Positions 7,839-17,283 are shown, counted from the first letter of the stretch. The stretch: 64,000 nt of DNA from Paenibacillus rubinfantis (GCF_001486505.1 NZ_LN909066.1:509795-573794); one strand, 5' to 3'. Notes: generated by a model from the sequence alone, not told the origin. Numbers and translations are program-made.

Positions 7839-9281
7839 CTATTCGTCGGATTTGGACTTTGTAAGCTTGCGAGGGTAACGGACCACCCAATCTTTAATCC
7901 ATCCGTTAACCAGCGGCGCCACCGGGGTGAGATAAGGGACACCAAATGGACTTAACCGGGTCAGATGCGCTAAGATGACGATCATTCCGGCCGCCAAGCC
8001 AAACAAACCGAACATTCCGGTTAGAATGATTAACGGAAACCGCAGCATTCGCAGCGGAAATCCAAATCGATAGCGTGGAACGATAAAGGATGCGATACCA
8101 GCAAAGGAGACAACAATAACAATTGGCGCAGAGATAATACCGGCGCGTACTGCGGCCTCCCCGATGACAAGCGCTCCAACGATGCTAACGAGCGGACCAA
8201 TCGTTTTTGGCAAGCGGATGCCAGCCTCCCGTAACCCTTCAAAAACAACCTCCATCATAAAAACCTCAATAATGGTTGGAAACGGCGCATGTTCTCGAAG
8301 TGATGCAATACTGATCATCAATTTTGTTGGAATCATCTCCTGATGATAATTGGTTAGCGCGATATAAAGAGCTGAGGTGGTCGTCCCGAAGAGGATAAAG
8401 ATAAAACGAAGCAAACGAGTCATGAAGACGTACATCGAGCGTTCATAATAATCATCCGGCGCTTGCAGTCCAGTCCAGAAAGTCATCGGAACAGACAAGG
8501 CAAATGGGGTACCATCGGTCAAAATAGCTACTTTTCCCTCTAGCAATCCGGAAGCAATAACGTCGGGTCTTTCACTATTTAACATTTGCGGAAATGGAGT
8601 TAGATGCGTATCTTCGATTGCTTCCTCGATATACCCGGACTCAAGGATTCCTTTCGTGTCAATTTGACCGACGCGAAAAAGAACTTCTTCCAGCAGCTTA
8701 GGTTCCACAATATCTTCGATATAGGCAATAACGACGTCCGTTTTCGTTAAAGTACCAAGGGTAACGGATTTCATTTTGAGCTTTGGCGTTGTAATGATTC
8801 GGCGAAGCAGTGTTGTGTTAGTACGGAGGTTTTCCGTAAAGCTTTCTCTGGGACCACGTAATGTTGGTTCAGATGAAGACTCTTCAATACTGCGGGATTC
8901 GACTTGTTTCATATTGGCCAAGCATGCGATTGCCTCGCCATCGGCTAGGAGAGCAACGCTTCCTTTTAGAATACGTTCAACCGTCGCTTCGACATCAAAA
9001 AGCTTGGAAATCTGCATGACAGAGAAAAGCTCTTGTTCGCACATATATGTAATACTGTCGATCGTACCAAGACCTTGGGGAACCCCCTCGTAGATTAAAG
9101 GTTTGAGGACATTGGATTCGAAGGTTTCGGTATTGATCATCCCATCGACATAAATCATGAGAAGTTTGGTGTGCCCGCGGATCGTTAATTCTCGAAAAAC
9201 GACATCTGAACATTCCTGGAACATGGCTTTGAAGATGATTTCGTTTTCATGGATATCTGGACTCATTTTCTTTTGCGGCAT
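7839..9281 (-). CDS. Spore germination protein, GerAA family
   Basis: Large membrane subunit of a germinant receptor, 480 residues: a soluble N-terminal half (roughly 1-280) with motifs such as YVDGMINTE and GPRESFTENLRTN, followed by five or so membrane spans. The GPRE-F-N-R-T motif is a hallmark of the family. Start ATG 9281 is preceded by GAGG nine bases away; the upstream GTG at 9317 has no ribosome site. First gene of the operon A-C-B. Such genes are normally read by SigG in the forespore; I could not find a convincing SigG promoter upstream by eye. Confidence 0.9.
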   Translation of the reverse strand: MPQKKMSPDIHENEIIFKAMFQECSDVVFRELTIRGHTKLLMIYVDGMINTETFESNVLKPLIYEGVPQGLGTIDSITYMCEQELFSVMQISKLFDVEATVERILKGSVALLADGEAIACLANMKQVESRSIEESSSEPTLRGPRESFTENLRTNTTLLRRIITTPKLKMKSVTLGTLTKTDVVIAYIEDIVEPKLLEEVLFRVGQIDTKGILESGYIEEAIEDTHLTPFPQMLNSERPDVIASGLLEGKVAILTDGTPFALSVPMTFWTGLQAPDDYYERSMYVFMTRLLRFIFILFGTTTSALYIALTNYHQEMIPTKLMISIASLREHAPFPTIIEVFMMEVVFEGLREAGIRLPKTIGPLVSIVGALVIGEAAVRAGIISAPIVIVVSFAGIASFIVPRYRFGFPLRMLRFPLIILTGMFGLFGLAAGMIVILAHLTRLSPFGVPYLTPVAPLVNGWIKDWVVRYPRKLTKSKSDE

Positions 9282-9472
9282 GTCTGTTGTCCTCGTTTTT
9301 GATACAAGTTTTACCACGGGGCGGGCGATTCAAACACTTATGTACAAAAAGCGCATGTTTTTTTCACTTAAAAACAAAATGATCAACATAGACCACTTGC
9401 CCAATATCTTTTGGGCACTAGTGAAGCCGCATTGATCCAACGGGAAAGCTATTTTATAGTTCAATTCTGCGC

Positions 9473-9516
9473 AAAAAAAAGTGTGCTACGACCTATCAAG
9501 GTCCTAGCACACTTTT
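9473..9516 (-). terminator. Intrinsic terminator of nrdJ
   Basis: Minus-strand stem GTGTGCTA-GGACCT / AGGTCG-TAGCACAC followed by eight Ts. It may also stop plus-strand readthrough, since AAAA/TTTT tracts flank both sides. Confidence 0.85.
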
Positions 9517-9536
9517 CCTGTTTATGATCTATTTCC

Positions 9537-12137
9537 TTACGAGCACTTGCTGTATCCGCAGTTGCTGCAGGTCTTGCAGCCCTCGATGTTGATCAGCGAG
9601 GCCGAGCCGCAGGACGGGCAGAGGTCGCGGGAGGTTGCCGGTGCGCTGCCGTGGTTGTGGTCGCCGTGCGAACCGCTCGCGGTGCCATGATCCTGTGCAG
9701 TTTCCTCATGATGCGCGATCGTTGCTGCCACTGGCGCCGGATCATGATCGCCGTAAGGTCCGTTTTGCACGTGCGTTTCCAGCGCTTTAGCAACGGCGTC
9801 CGCGATCGATTCAACGCGATTTGGACCAAAGCCGATGGCACCTGTGCCGCCGATGCCTTTGAGATGCTTGATCAGCAGCTCCACCTTCTCGCCATGATCC
9901 CCGTAACGCAGGAACAGCGAGCAGACGCGGCCGAGCGCTTCCGCCATCGCAAACACATCGGAACCGGCTTTCCCTACGTTCAGGAAGATTTCCCCCGGAA
10001 TACCGTTCAAATCGTTGATCGTGATATATGCCATGCCAAATGGCGTGTTGATTTTATACGTTGCGCCATGCAGCACTTGCGGGCGTCTCTTGTATTGCTC
10101 GCCTGTTTTTGGGCTGCTGGCCTGAATCGAAGCGCTAGCCGGTTGTTCCGCTGGAGCCGGAGCTGCCGAAGCTTCTGGAGCTGCCGCTTCCTCTTTCTTC
10201 TCTTCCTTCTTCTCCGTTTGCAGAACCTGCACGTCGCGGCTGCCGTCGCGATAAATCGTTACGCCTTTGCAGCCCAGATCGAAGGCCAGCTCATACAGAC
10301 GTTTCGTTTCTTCTACCGTGAAGTCGGATGGGCAGTTCGCTGTTTTGGAGATGGAGCTGTCAACCCAACGCTGAATCGCCGCTTGCACGCGGATATGATC
10401 CTCCGCCGACAAATTCATCGCGGTGACGAAGTAATCCGGCAGTTCTTCCCCTGGATGTGCGTCCATCCACTCTTGTGCGATCGGCACGAACTGCTCGTCG
10501 AAGCCGAGACGGCTTTGACGGTAATATTTGAAGGCAAAATACGGTTCGATCCCGGTCGAGGTTCCAACCATCGTGCCTGTGCTGCCGGTTGGCGCCTGGG
10601 TGATGATCGTGACGTTGCGGACTCCTTTCGAGCGGACCGCTTCGCCAACTTCCGGATATACCTCAGTCATCACTTTCATGAATCCACTTTGCAAATATTT
10701 GTCCGCTTCAAAAGCCGGGAACGAGCCTTTCTCTTCTGCGATGTCCGCGGACGCCAGGTACGCTTCCTTCGCGATGAAACCATACAATTTATCGAGGAAT
10801 TCCAGCGATTCCGGGCTGCCGTAACGGATGTTCAGCTTGATCATCAGCTCGGCCAGACCCATCGTTCCGAGGCCGACGCGGCGCTCTTTCTTCTGGTTCT
10901 TCTCGTTTTCTTCAAAATGATATGGCGTTTTGTTGATAACGTTATCCAGGAAACGGACCGAGTAACGCGTTGTTGTCGCCAGTTCGTCCCAAGCGACGTC
11001 ATGCTTCTCTTCGTCATAGAACTTGGACAAGTTCATCGCCGACAGGTTGCAGACGCCCCAGCCCGGCAAGCCCTGCTCCCCGCACGGATTTGTGCAGATG
11101 ATCGGGTTAAAATACCAGCTGTTGGACATTTGGTTGTAGTATTCCATAAATACGACGCCCGGCTCGGCGGATTTCCAGGCAGATTCGATGATCGTGTGCC
11201 AGATCTCACGCGCTTTGACGGTGCGGTAATGGATGACTTTACGGCCATCCGCTTTCCATTTATCGAGGTCGCCGTCCCACACTTCGTTGTAGTCCTCATA
11301 AGTCGTATCCGGGAATACCAGCTCCCAATCGAGGTCTTTCTTAACGGCTTCCATAAAGCTGTTGCTCACGCATACCGACAGGTTGGCATTGGTCACTTGG
11401 CCCATGGTTTGCTTGACGGTGATGAAGTCCAACACGTCCGGATGCCAATCGTTGATCATCAGCATCAGCGCGCCGCGACGGCTGCCGCCTTGCTCGATCA
11501 ATCCGGTGGTGTAGCTGAACAATCCGCCCCAGGATACGGCCCCGCTCGAAGAGCCGTTTACGCCTTTAACGACCGCACGGCGCGGACGCAAGGAGCTCAG
11601 GTTGATCCCTACGCCGCCGCCGCGAGCCATGATCTCGGTCATTTCCGACAGAGTTTCCATGATGCCGCCGCGGCTGTCTTTTGGCGATGGAATCACATAG
11701 CAGTTAAACAGAGTCAGCTCGTCGCTAGCCCCGGCTCCCGCTGCGATCCGGCCGCCCGGTACCAGCTTCCAATCGTCCAAAATATAGCGGAACTTCTCCT
11801 GCCATTCCTTCTGCAGCTCCGGCGTTTCCTCCACGGAAGCCATCGCTTTGGCCAGGCGGTCCCACATTTCTTCAGGGGTTTTCTCGATATTGAGGGTTAA
11901 CTTCTCGACGTCAGACTCCACCAGTTCGCCCCGGCGGGTCTTGACCGTCACCTTACGCCCTTTACGAGCAACGACTTCGCCGACTTCCTTCGTCGGGAAC
12001 TTCGGATCGTCCTTCGTAAGCACGAGGACAACGTCGCCAACCTTGGCATGACTAGGATCCGCGTCTTTCCAAGCGTACCGGTCCAAGAAGATTTTTTCGC
12101 TTAGCCCCTCAAGGCGCTGTTTCTGCACAGTTTTCAA
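9537..12137 (-). CDS. nrdJ: Adenosylcobalamin-dependent (class II) ribonucleotide reductase
   Basis: Reduces ribonucleotides to deoxyribonucleotides using a radical generated from adenosylcobalamin, so it works with or without oxygen. 866 residues. Recognisable are LFNCYVIPSP with a redox Cys, GGGVGINLSSLRP, the active-site NPCGEQ and CNLSAMNLSKF, and the phosphate-binding APTGSTGTMVGTSTG. After a low-complexity Glu/Ala/Pro linker (about 645-690) comes a conserved TSCPD-like domain, then a His/Gly-rich stretch and a C-terminal zinc ribbon (CPSCGSASL...CKTCSNCGYSKCS) supplying shuttle cysteines. Start is TTG 12137, eight bases after AGGAGG; the alternative GTG at 12146 abuts the ribosome site. 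Promoter, two NrdR boxes and a leader hairpin lie upstream. Confidence 0.95.
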   Translation of the reverse strand: MKTVQKQRLEGLSEKIFLDRYAWKDADPSHAKVGDVVLVLTKDDPKFPTKEVGEVVARKGRKVTVKTRRGELVESDVEKLTLNIEKTPEEMWDRLAKAMASVEETPELQKEWQEKFRYILDDWKLVPGGRIAAGAGASDELTLFNCYVIPSPKDSRGGIMETLSEMTEIMARGGGVGINLSSLRPRRAVVKGVNGSSSGAVSWGGLFSYTTGLIEQGGSRRGALMLMINDWHPDVLDFITVKQTMGQVTNANLSVCVSNSFMEAVKKDLDWELVFPDTTYEDYNEVWDGDLDKWKADGRKVIHYRTVKAREIWHTIIESAWKSAEPGVVFMEYYNQMSNSWYFNPIICTNPCGEQGLPGWGVCNLSAMNLSKFYDEEKHDVAWDELATTTRYSVRFLDNVINKTPYHFEENEKNQKKERRVGLGTMGLAELMIKLNIRYGSPESLEFLDKLYGFIAKEAYLASADIAEEKGSFPAFEADKYLQSGFMKVMTEVYPEVGEAVRSKGVRNVTIITQAPTGSTGTMVGTSTGIEPYFAFKYYRQSRLGFDEQFVPIAQEWMDAHPGEELPDYFVTAMNLSAEDHIRVQAAIQRWVDSSISKTANCPSDFTVEETKRLYELAFDLGCKGVTIYRDGSRDVQVLQTEKKEEKKEEAAAPEASAAPAPAEQPASASIQASSPKTGEQYKRRPQVLHGATYKINTPFGMAYITINDLNGIPGEIFLNVGKAGSDVFAMAEALGRVCSLFLRYGDHGEKVELLIKHLKGIGGTGAIGFGPNRVESIADAVAKALETHVQNGPYGDHDPAPVAATIAHHEETAQDHGTASGSHGDHNHGSAPATSRDLCPSCGSASLINIEGCKTCSNCGYSKCS

Positions 12138-12222
12138 AGAAAACACCCTCCTAAAAGTTTGGTTCAGAGATCTTTCAATATATCGGTCATCCGCGCCGTT
12201 TCCTAAAGGTCAAAAACGGGCG

Positions 12223-12276
12223 AAAAAAACGAAAAAAGCGCTGTTTCAAGCCGAAATTCGCCTGCTTGAAAACCGC
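12223..12276 (-). terminator. Terminator-like hairpin in the nrdJ leader (possible attenuator)
   Basis: Between the nrdJ promoter and start codon the minus strand reads AGCG-GT-TTTCAAGC, a 12-base loop, GCTTGAAA-CAG-CGCT, then TTTTTT and, after CG, seven more Ts. This has every feature of an intrinsic terminator but lies 85-140 bases before the coding region. No gene lies upstream on that strand for it to end. Confidence 0.55.
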
Positions 12277-12313
12277 TGTGCACACCCTATAAACGTATTA
12301 TTATATGTATAAA

Positions 12314-12329
12314 TCACAATATATTGTGT
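12314..12329. promoter_or_regulatory. NrdR box 1
   Basis: TCACAATATATTGTGT contains the perfect palindrome CACAATATATTGTG, close to the NrdR consensus acaCwAtATaTwGtgt. It lies just past the predicted transcription start of nrdJ. Confidence 0.7.
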
Positions 12330-12338
12330 GCGATTACC

Positions 12339-12366
12339 ATTATACTATACAATATCTCGTTGTCAC
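12339..12366 (-). promoter_or_regulatory. nrdJ: nrdJ promoter
   Basis: Minus-strand GTGACA (12366-12361), 16-base spacer, TATAAT (12344-12339). Start point near 12332, leaving a leader of about 195 bases. The two NrdR boxes straddle it. Confidence 0.6.
12347..12362. promoter_or_regulatory. NrdR box 2 (degenerate)
   Basis: ATACAATATCTCGTTG keeps C-w-A-t-A-T-n-T-n-G-t of the NrdR consensus. It is 33 bases from box 1, close to the three-helical-turn spacing usual for NrdR pairs, and overlaps the promoter spacer and -35. Confidence 0.5.
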
Positions 12367-12787
12367 CGATGGCCAGGTTGAAATTTTAGGCTTTATTCCG
12401 AATGCTGCTCGCCCAAACACCCGTTTGCTCCGATTCTCTCTATTTTTTGGACCCAAATCTTTGAAACCGTCATGTAACCATTTCCATTTCAAGCGGGGAT
12501 TGGGGTCTTGGGTACACTCGGGGCCGCTTTGCACGATGATCCCTTTGAGTAAGGCGGTAAGGTGGACGGGTACGATTCGCTTATCTTAGTGCTGTCAGCT
12601 GATTCAACGGGATCATCCGGCAAAGCGCCCGCCAAATAGGATCGGATCTCTCCAAAGTTATGAACTCCTCCTTTTTCGTCCATACTACACCTACGTCTGC
12701 AACAAGCCCGCGGTATGGCCTGATTCGCATCCTTTCGTAGCCGCCATAGAGCTAGACAAATACGCACCTAAAGGGAGGTTTTACATC
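12367..12787. other. Gap with no convincing gene
   Basis: About 420 bases between the divergent nrdJ and yqhH promoters. A minus-strand frame (stop at 12489; possible ATG near 12686 giving about 65 residues) has only a weak ribosome site and no recognisable features. The AGGGAGG for yqhH is at 12773-12779. I see no RNA motif. Confidence 0.5.
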
Positions 12788-14566
12788 ATGAATCCTCATC
12801 CCCCCGGCCCTTTTTCCGATCCGGCCGCACTGCCGGACTTGCCAACCGCTGTTCCCGTCGAATTCGACCGAAGCTGGTTTAATGACCTCGAGACCCGACA
12901 TGAAAAAGGCGGCCCCTGGGACGATTGGAAGCTGTTTAACCTTGCCCTTGAGGCCGAGACCGCTTCGCTTGTCACGAGCTTTGAGGAAATGCAGTGTTTG
13001 AAGCACTTACAAAGCGTAACCCCGCTGCCCCACCAAACCGAGACCGCCCGCAAGGTTCTGTTCGAAATGCGCGGACGGGCCATTCTAGCCGATGAGGTAG
13101 GTCTTGGCAAAACGATCGAAGCGGGTTTGATTTTAAAGGAATATATCGTACGTGGATTAGTAAAAAAAGCATTGATTCTGGTGCCAGCCTCTCTAGTGCT
13201 GCAATGGGTTCGGGAGCTGAACCAGAAGTTTGGCATTCCGGCCGTCGCTCAAAAGAAAGAGCATTCCTGGCACAATGACGTGGTCGTCGCGTCGATGGAT
13301 ACCGCAAAGCGCGACCCGCATAAGAACATTTTACTGAGCAATGAATACGATTTGGTCATCGTGGATGAAGCCCACAAGCTGAAGAACAAGAAAACAACCA
13401 ACTACCAGTTCATGCTGCAGTTGCGAAAAAAATATTGCCTCCTGCTCACGGCCACCCCGGTGCAAAACGACTTGGGCGAGCTGTTTAACCTGATCACGCT
13501 GCTGAAGCCGGGCCAATTGGGCGGGCAAAGCGAGTTTGCCGCCAATTTCGTCGTTGACAAGCGGTTGCCGAAAAACGAGGGGCAGTTGAAGGATGAGCTG
13601 GCCAAGGTGATGATCCGCAACCGGCGCGGCGACGGTGAACTGGAGTTCACGAAACGGATCGTTCGCAACATTGACGTGGAGCTCTCCCAGGAGGAGAAGA
13701 ACCTGTACGACGGGGTTACTTCCTTCATTAAAGATCAGTACAACGCCGCCGGCGGCGACCTCAACAGCATGCTCTCGCTCGTTACTTTGCAGCGTGAGGT
13801 GTGCAGCAGCCGCGACGCCGTCTTCGTCACGTTGGTGAACCTGTCGAAGAAGCTGGCCCCCGACTCCCCGATCCGCGACAGGATTTGGGATCTCGTTGAC
13901 CTGATCCGTCAGATCAAGGCCAACAGCAAAGCGGAGAAAGCGATGGAGCTGATCCGCGAAATGAACGATAAGGTGATCGTGTTCACCGAATATCGGGCCA
14001 CGCAGGAATATTTGCTGAAATATTTTCGCGACCGTGGCATGACGGCGGTGCCATATCGGGGCGGGATGAACCGCGGCAAAAAAGATTGGATGATGGACCT
14101 GTTCCGCGGCCGGGCTCAGGTCATGATCGCAACCGAAGCCGGAGGCGAAGGGATCAACCTGCAGTTTTGCCATCAGATGATCAACTTTGACCTGCCTTGG
14201 AACCCGATGCGGGTCGAGCAGCGAATCGGCCGCGTCCACCGATTGGGACAAACCAATGACGTCAATATCTATAATCTGTCCACGAAAGGCACGATTGAAG
14301 AGCATATTCTCCACCTGCTGCATGAGAAGATTAATATGTTCGAGATGGTGATCGGGCATCTGGATGTCATTCTGGAACGGTTCGAGAAGCAGCATTCGCT
14401 GGAAAAAAGCATTTACCAAATCATCCTCGAATCCGGCAGCGACGAAGAAATCGCCAGCCGCGTCGATTCGCTGGGACACGAATTCCATACGATTAAATCC
14501 GAGCTGGATGCGGAAGCCGAAGGAAACGAGAACGAAGGCGGCCTGCAGCAGCTGTTAGGGGGTTGA
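12788..14566 (+). CDS. yqhH: SNF2-type DEAD/DEAH helicase, YqhH homologue
   Basis: ATP-dependent nucleic-acid translocase of helicase superfamily 2, 592 residues. Walker A is DEVGLGKTIEAG (near residue 100), Walker B VIVDEAHKLKN, motif III LLTATPVQND, and the C-terminal helicase half has ATEAGGEGINLQ and the arginine-finger motif VEQRIGRVHRLGQ, all intact. This is the compact RapA/HepA-like form with no extra domains. ATG 12788 follows AAGGGAGGT. The gene next door is yqhG, the same pairing seen in Bacillus subtilis, where the function of both remains unclear. Ten bases separate them, so they are one transcript. Confidence 0.92.
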   Translation: MNPHPPGPFSDPAALPDLPTAVPVEFDRSWFNDLETRHEKGGPWDDWKLFNLALEAETASLVTSFEEMQCLKHLQSVTPLPHQTETARKVLFEMRGRAILADEVGLGKTIEAGLILKEYIVRGLVKKALILVPASLVLQWVRELNQKFGIPAVAQKKEHSWHNDVVVASMDTAKRDPHKNILLSNEYDLVIVDEAHKLKNKKTTNYQFMLQLRKKYCLLLTATPVQNDLGELFNLITLLKPGQLGGQSEFAANFVVDKRLPKNEGQLKDELAKVMIRNRRGDGELEFTKRIVRNIDVELSQEEKNLYDGVTSFIKDQYNAAGGDLNSMLSLVTLQREVCSSRDAVFVTLVNLSKKLAPDSPIRDRIWDLVDLIRQIKANSKAEKAMELIREMNDKVIVFTEYRATQEYLLKYFRDRGMTAVPYRGGMNRGKKDWMMDLFRGRAQVMIATEAGGEGINLQFCHQMINFDLPWNPMRVEQRIGRVHRLGQTNDVNIYNLSTKGTIEEHILHLLHEKINMFEMVIGHLDVILERFEKQHSLEKSIYQIILESGSDEEIASRVDSLGHEFHTIKSELDAEAEGNENEGGLQQLLGG

Positions 14567-14575
14567 TCCGCGGTT

Positions 14576-15541
14576 ATGTCCATGACCCGAGAACAGATTC
14601 GCGATTATGTCCTGACGTATCTGGAAGCGACGGAATGCCAGTTTCTTGAAAAATCGCCGCATCACGTCACAGTGAAGCTCTCCCCCCGCGCCGATCGCGA
14701 TTTGACGAATCGCCCTTATTATTGGGGGTTTATCGAACGAACCGGGGCGGAGCCGGAGACGATGTCGTTTTCGTTTGTTTTTGACCCGGAGGCGCTCCAA
14801 GCCGCGGAAGCGGCAAAGGCAGCCCAGGACAATCCAAGCTTAGGTCCGCAGCAGCAAATGGAAGCCGCACAGGAGGACACGCTGCTCGGACGCTACTTTG
14901 GCGCGGTTCGACCGCTGCCGGTGCTTGGCCCCGGGCGGATTCAGCGTGAGGAGCTGGCGTTTGGCAGCCCGCGGCTCAAGCAAATCTTCGAAGCGGCGCG
15001 AAGAGGCGGCCGATATGTGTACTTATTTGAAGAGCCGGGGCAGCGCCAGCGGATGGCCTTGCTGCCCGCCGCCTATGAGCCTTGGCTGGGCGTCTGCTTC
15101 AAGGTGGAGTTCTGCTGCGATATGAAGCGCGAGGAGCTGCATTTTTACGGTGTATCCCTGCTGACAGGTGCGGTAGATGAATCGTTTCAGACCCGGATCG
15201 CTGCCAAGCCGCTGGTTCCCCGCCTGCCGGAAAACGTTCATATCGAACCCACCCAGCTGTCCCTAGATGCCGCACGTACGGCGCTTGAGCAGCGTCTCGC
15301 CGAGCGGATCGCCGCCTATGATGACACCTGGGCGCAGGAGGCCCGTGAGCGGCTTAACGACGAGCTGGCGTTAATCGACGCCTATTACAAGGATCTCGTC
15401 AAGGATCCCGAACCCGAGCGGGCGCAAGGCGCAAGCGAGCAATACGAATCAAGACGGGATGAAATCCGCTGGCAGTATGAGCCGAGAATTGTCGTATCCG
15501 CCTTGGGCTGCGGCATCTTTCATCTGCGTTCGCCGCGGTGA
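14576..15541 (+). CDS. yqhG: YqhG family protein
   Basis: Conserved Bacillales protein of unknown function, 321 residues, recognised from the opening REQIRDYVLTYLEATECQF, the block PYYWGFIERTG, and its place directly after the yqhH helicase. The middle is Ala/Gln-rich (about 80-105) and the C-terminal third is acidic with coiled-coil character (ERLNDELALIDAYYKDLV). No membrane segment or signal is seen. Two start ATGs are possible, 14576 and 14582; the GGGGG upstream is 13 or more bases away, so translation is probably coupled to yqhH. Confidence 0.88.
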   Translation: MSMTREQIRDYVLTYLEATECQFLEKSPHHVTVKLSPRADRDLTNRPYYWGFIERTGAEPETMSFSFVFDPEALQAAEAAKAAQDNPSLGPQQQMEAAQEDTLLGRYFGAVRPLPVLGPGRIQREELAFGSPRLKQIFEAARRGGRYVYLFEEPGQRQRMALLPAAYEPWLGVCFKVEFCCDMKREELHFYGVSLLTGAVDESFQTRIAAKPLVPRLPENVHIEPTQLSLDAARTALEQRLAERIAAYDDTWAQEARERLNDELALIDAYYKDLVKDPEPERAQGASEQYESRRDEIRWQYEPRIVVSALGCGIFHLRSPR

Positions 15542-15707
15542 CGAGAATACAACCTTTTCTCGCTAAAAGACCGCAAAAATAGAAGCCGTTTGCCGCTAAA
15601 CCGCGCGACAGGTTGCAACATCCTTTTTGGACCGGCTTCGGTACAATGGACAAGCAATCACAAAACCAAACTTAGGATGCCAGACGAATGGTCAGGGAGG
15701 CGAATTC

Positions 15708-16230
15708 ATGCCACAACCACGCTTAGCTCCATCTAAACTATCGATCACCTGCAAAATCTTTTTATGCGCAAGCATCTTATATAGCGCAGCCGGCGCGGGC
15801 TTGCCGACGGCGGGCGGGCCCGGCGGGCTAAGCGCGCTGGGACAAGCAGGCGGGCGGCTACGCGCCGCCGCGGCTGGCCTCCGGCAGCCGCGATCCCCTA
15901 TCGCCCGCCCCTATTGTCTATACGTCATCCCGCTTCGACCCCTACGACAACCTGTTATGGATGACGGCCAAGCCTTTGACGTTGAAGCCGGATTCCTTCA
16001 TCGGGAAGCTAAAAGCCAGCCGACAGCTCGTCTACGCGGCTTCCGGAGCCGAGCGCACTTATTCCTTTCCTCTTCCGGTCTACGGCTATCAAACCTGGAC
16101 GAACGGCGACCCTTCGGCGTCAACGTCCACCGAAGCCGAAGCCGTTTACGTCGTCACCGGCACCGATACCACCATCCGGGTGATCGCGCTGGATGCCTTG
16201 ATGGCCAGCGGTAAATTCGTCACTTTCTAG
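15708..16230 (+). pseudogene. Small secreted protein broken by a frameshift
   Basis: The gene starts well: AGGGAGG seven bases before ATG 15708, then a signal-peptide-like stretch (KLSITCKIFLCASILYSAAG). After about 40 residues that frame turns into Arg/His/Pro-rich out-of-frame sequence, while the +1 frame picks up a sensible protein (SSRFDPYDNLLWMTAKP ... YVVTGTDTTIRVIALDAL) ending at 16230. The switch falls in a very GC-rich run near 15790-15850. So either a frameshift mutation or a sequencing error has split a roughly 170-residue exported protein. I do not recognise its family. It is followed by a strong terminator. Confidence 0.5.
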
Positions 16231-16244
16231 AAATAAGAGTACAG

Positions 16245-16279
16245 AAAAGAGCACGGCCATTAGCTGGCCGTGCTCTTTT
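16245..16279. terminator. Bidirectional intrinsic terminator
   Basis: Perfect stem AAAAGAGCACGGCCA / TGGCCGTGCTCTTTT around a 5-base loop, with T-tracts in both directions. It serves the upstream plus-strand gene and the minus-strand EamA gene. Confidence 0.9.
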
Positions 16280-17234
16280 TGGCTTTTACCGCCGAACCCG
16301 TACCTCCCTCTGCAGCGGCCCCGGCCGTCAGCCGCGCCGGTCCGCTGAGCAACTGGCGCAGGCTGTCCAGATTGGTCAGCACCGTGCCGGCGATAATTGT
16401 TCCCCCGCCCAGTACCGCAAACCATCCCGCCGTTTCTCCGTAGAACAACACACCAATCGTCATCGCGATCAAGGGCGAGACGTACAGCCAAGTCGATGGA
16501 AACACCGGGTTGGTCTTCGCCACCAGCCAATAAAACAGGCTATGCCCCACCATCGAACCCACCACAGTCAGATATAAGAGCGAGCCTAACGTGGACGGCT
16601 GCAGAAAGACCTCGGCCGACACCCGCTCGGTGAAAGCCGACAGGATCAAGAGCAGCAAGCCCCCGTATATCATTTGCGCGGCGTTAAGTGCGATCGGCGA
16701 CTCCCCCGCATAACTTTGGGTGACTCGTTTGGTGTACAGGGCACCGATCGAATACAGCACTTCCCCGGTCAAAATTGCCGCGCAGCCCATTGCCCAGCGA
16801 GGACCGGCCTGCGCCGAAATCATATTGGGCAGCACAAGCAGCATCACGCCGGACAAGCCGATGAGGATCCCCAGGACGGCCCGTCGGGTCGTTTTTAGCC
16901 GGAGCACGATCATCTGCATCAACACAATCATCAGCGGCCCTGTAGCCGATAAGACCGCAGCGACGCCGGAGGTTACGTATTGCTCCGCCCAGTACAGAAA
17001 TGAAAACGTCCCGAAGGTCAGCAACGCCCCCGTCACCAGCATCTCCCTGCGCAGCAGCAAGGACCACGCGGCCTTTTTTCTCCAAACCATCCACAGAAAC
17101 AGAATCGCCCCCGCGGCAAAAAAACGGAACCCCGCCGAGAAAAACGGCGGCGCCGCATGATCCACGCCGATTTTTATCGCTAAAAACGTCGTGCCGAACA
17201 CGAGACACACGATTAAATAGTTGACCACGATCAT
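16260..17234 (-). CDS. EamA/DMT family transporter
   Basis: Ten-span membrane exporter of the drug/metabolite transporter superfamily, about 324 residues, built from two EamA repeats (first around residues 5-140, second 150-290); LSATGPLMIVLMQ and TVVGSMVGHSLFYWLVA are typical. Start ATG 17234 is supported by GGGGA eight bases upstream and by beginning directly with a membrane span; a longer frame to 17396 is rejected because it would run through the MocR control region. The C-terminus overlaps the terminator by a few codons. It is transcribed divergently from a MocR regulator, which probably controls it. Substrate is unknown. Confidence 0.88.
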   Translation of the reverse strand: MIVVNYLIVCLVFGTTFLAIKIGVDHAAPPFFSAGFRFFAAGAILFLWMVWRKKAAWSLLLRREMLVTGALLTFGTFSFLYWAEQYVTSGVAAVLSATGPLMIVLMQMIVLRLKTTRRAVLGILIGLSGVMLLVLPNMISAQAGPRWAMGCAAILTGEVLYSIGALYTKRVTQSYAGESPIALNAAQMIYGGLLLLILSAFTERVSAEVFLQPSTLGSLLYLTVVGSMVGHSLFYWLVAKTNPVFPSTWLYVSPLIAMTIGVLFYGETAGWFAVLGGGTIIAGTVLTNLDSLRQLLSGPARLTAGAAAEGGTGSAVKAKKSTAS

Positions 17235-17283
17235 CGAGATCTTCCCCTTTCGCCTACTGAACTGTATCATACAGGAAAGAAGA

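Noticed and set aside
9282..9460. SigG promoter for the ger operon
   Set aside because: Fragments such as CATAAGT and TGAATC are present but at wrong spacing.
9651..11900. 749-codon open frame on the plus strand opposite nrdJ
   Set aside because: Arg/His/Phe-rich, no family motifs, lies wholly antisense to an intact nrdJ; a GC-codon shadow.
12138..12340. Cobalamin riboswitch before nrdJ
   Set aside because: No B12-box-like sequence or the expected multi-helix layout; only a simple hairpin is visible.
12489..12767. 92-codon minus-strand frame between nrdJ and yqhH
   Set aside because: No convincing ribosome site, no recognisable domain; kept only as a remark in the gap entry.
13331..14488. 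385-codon open frame antisense to the YqhH helicase
   Set aside because: Composition typical of a shadow and the sense gene has all helicase motifs.
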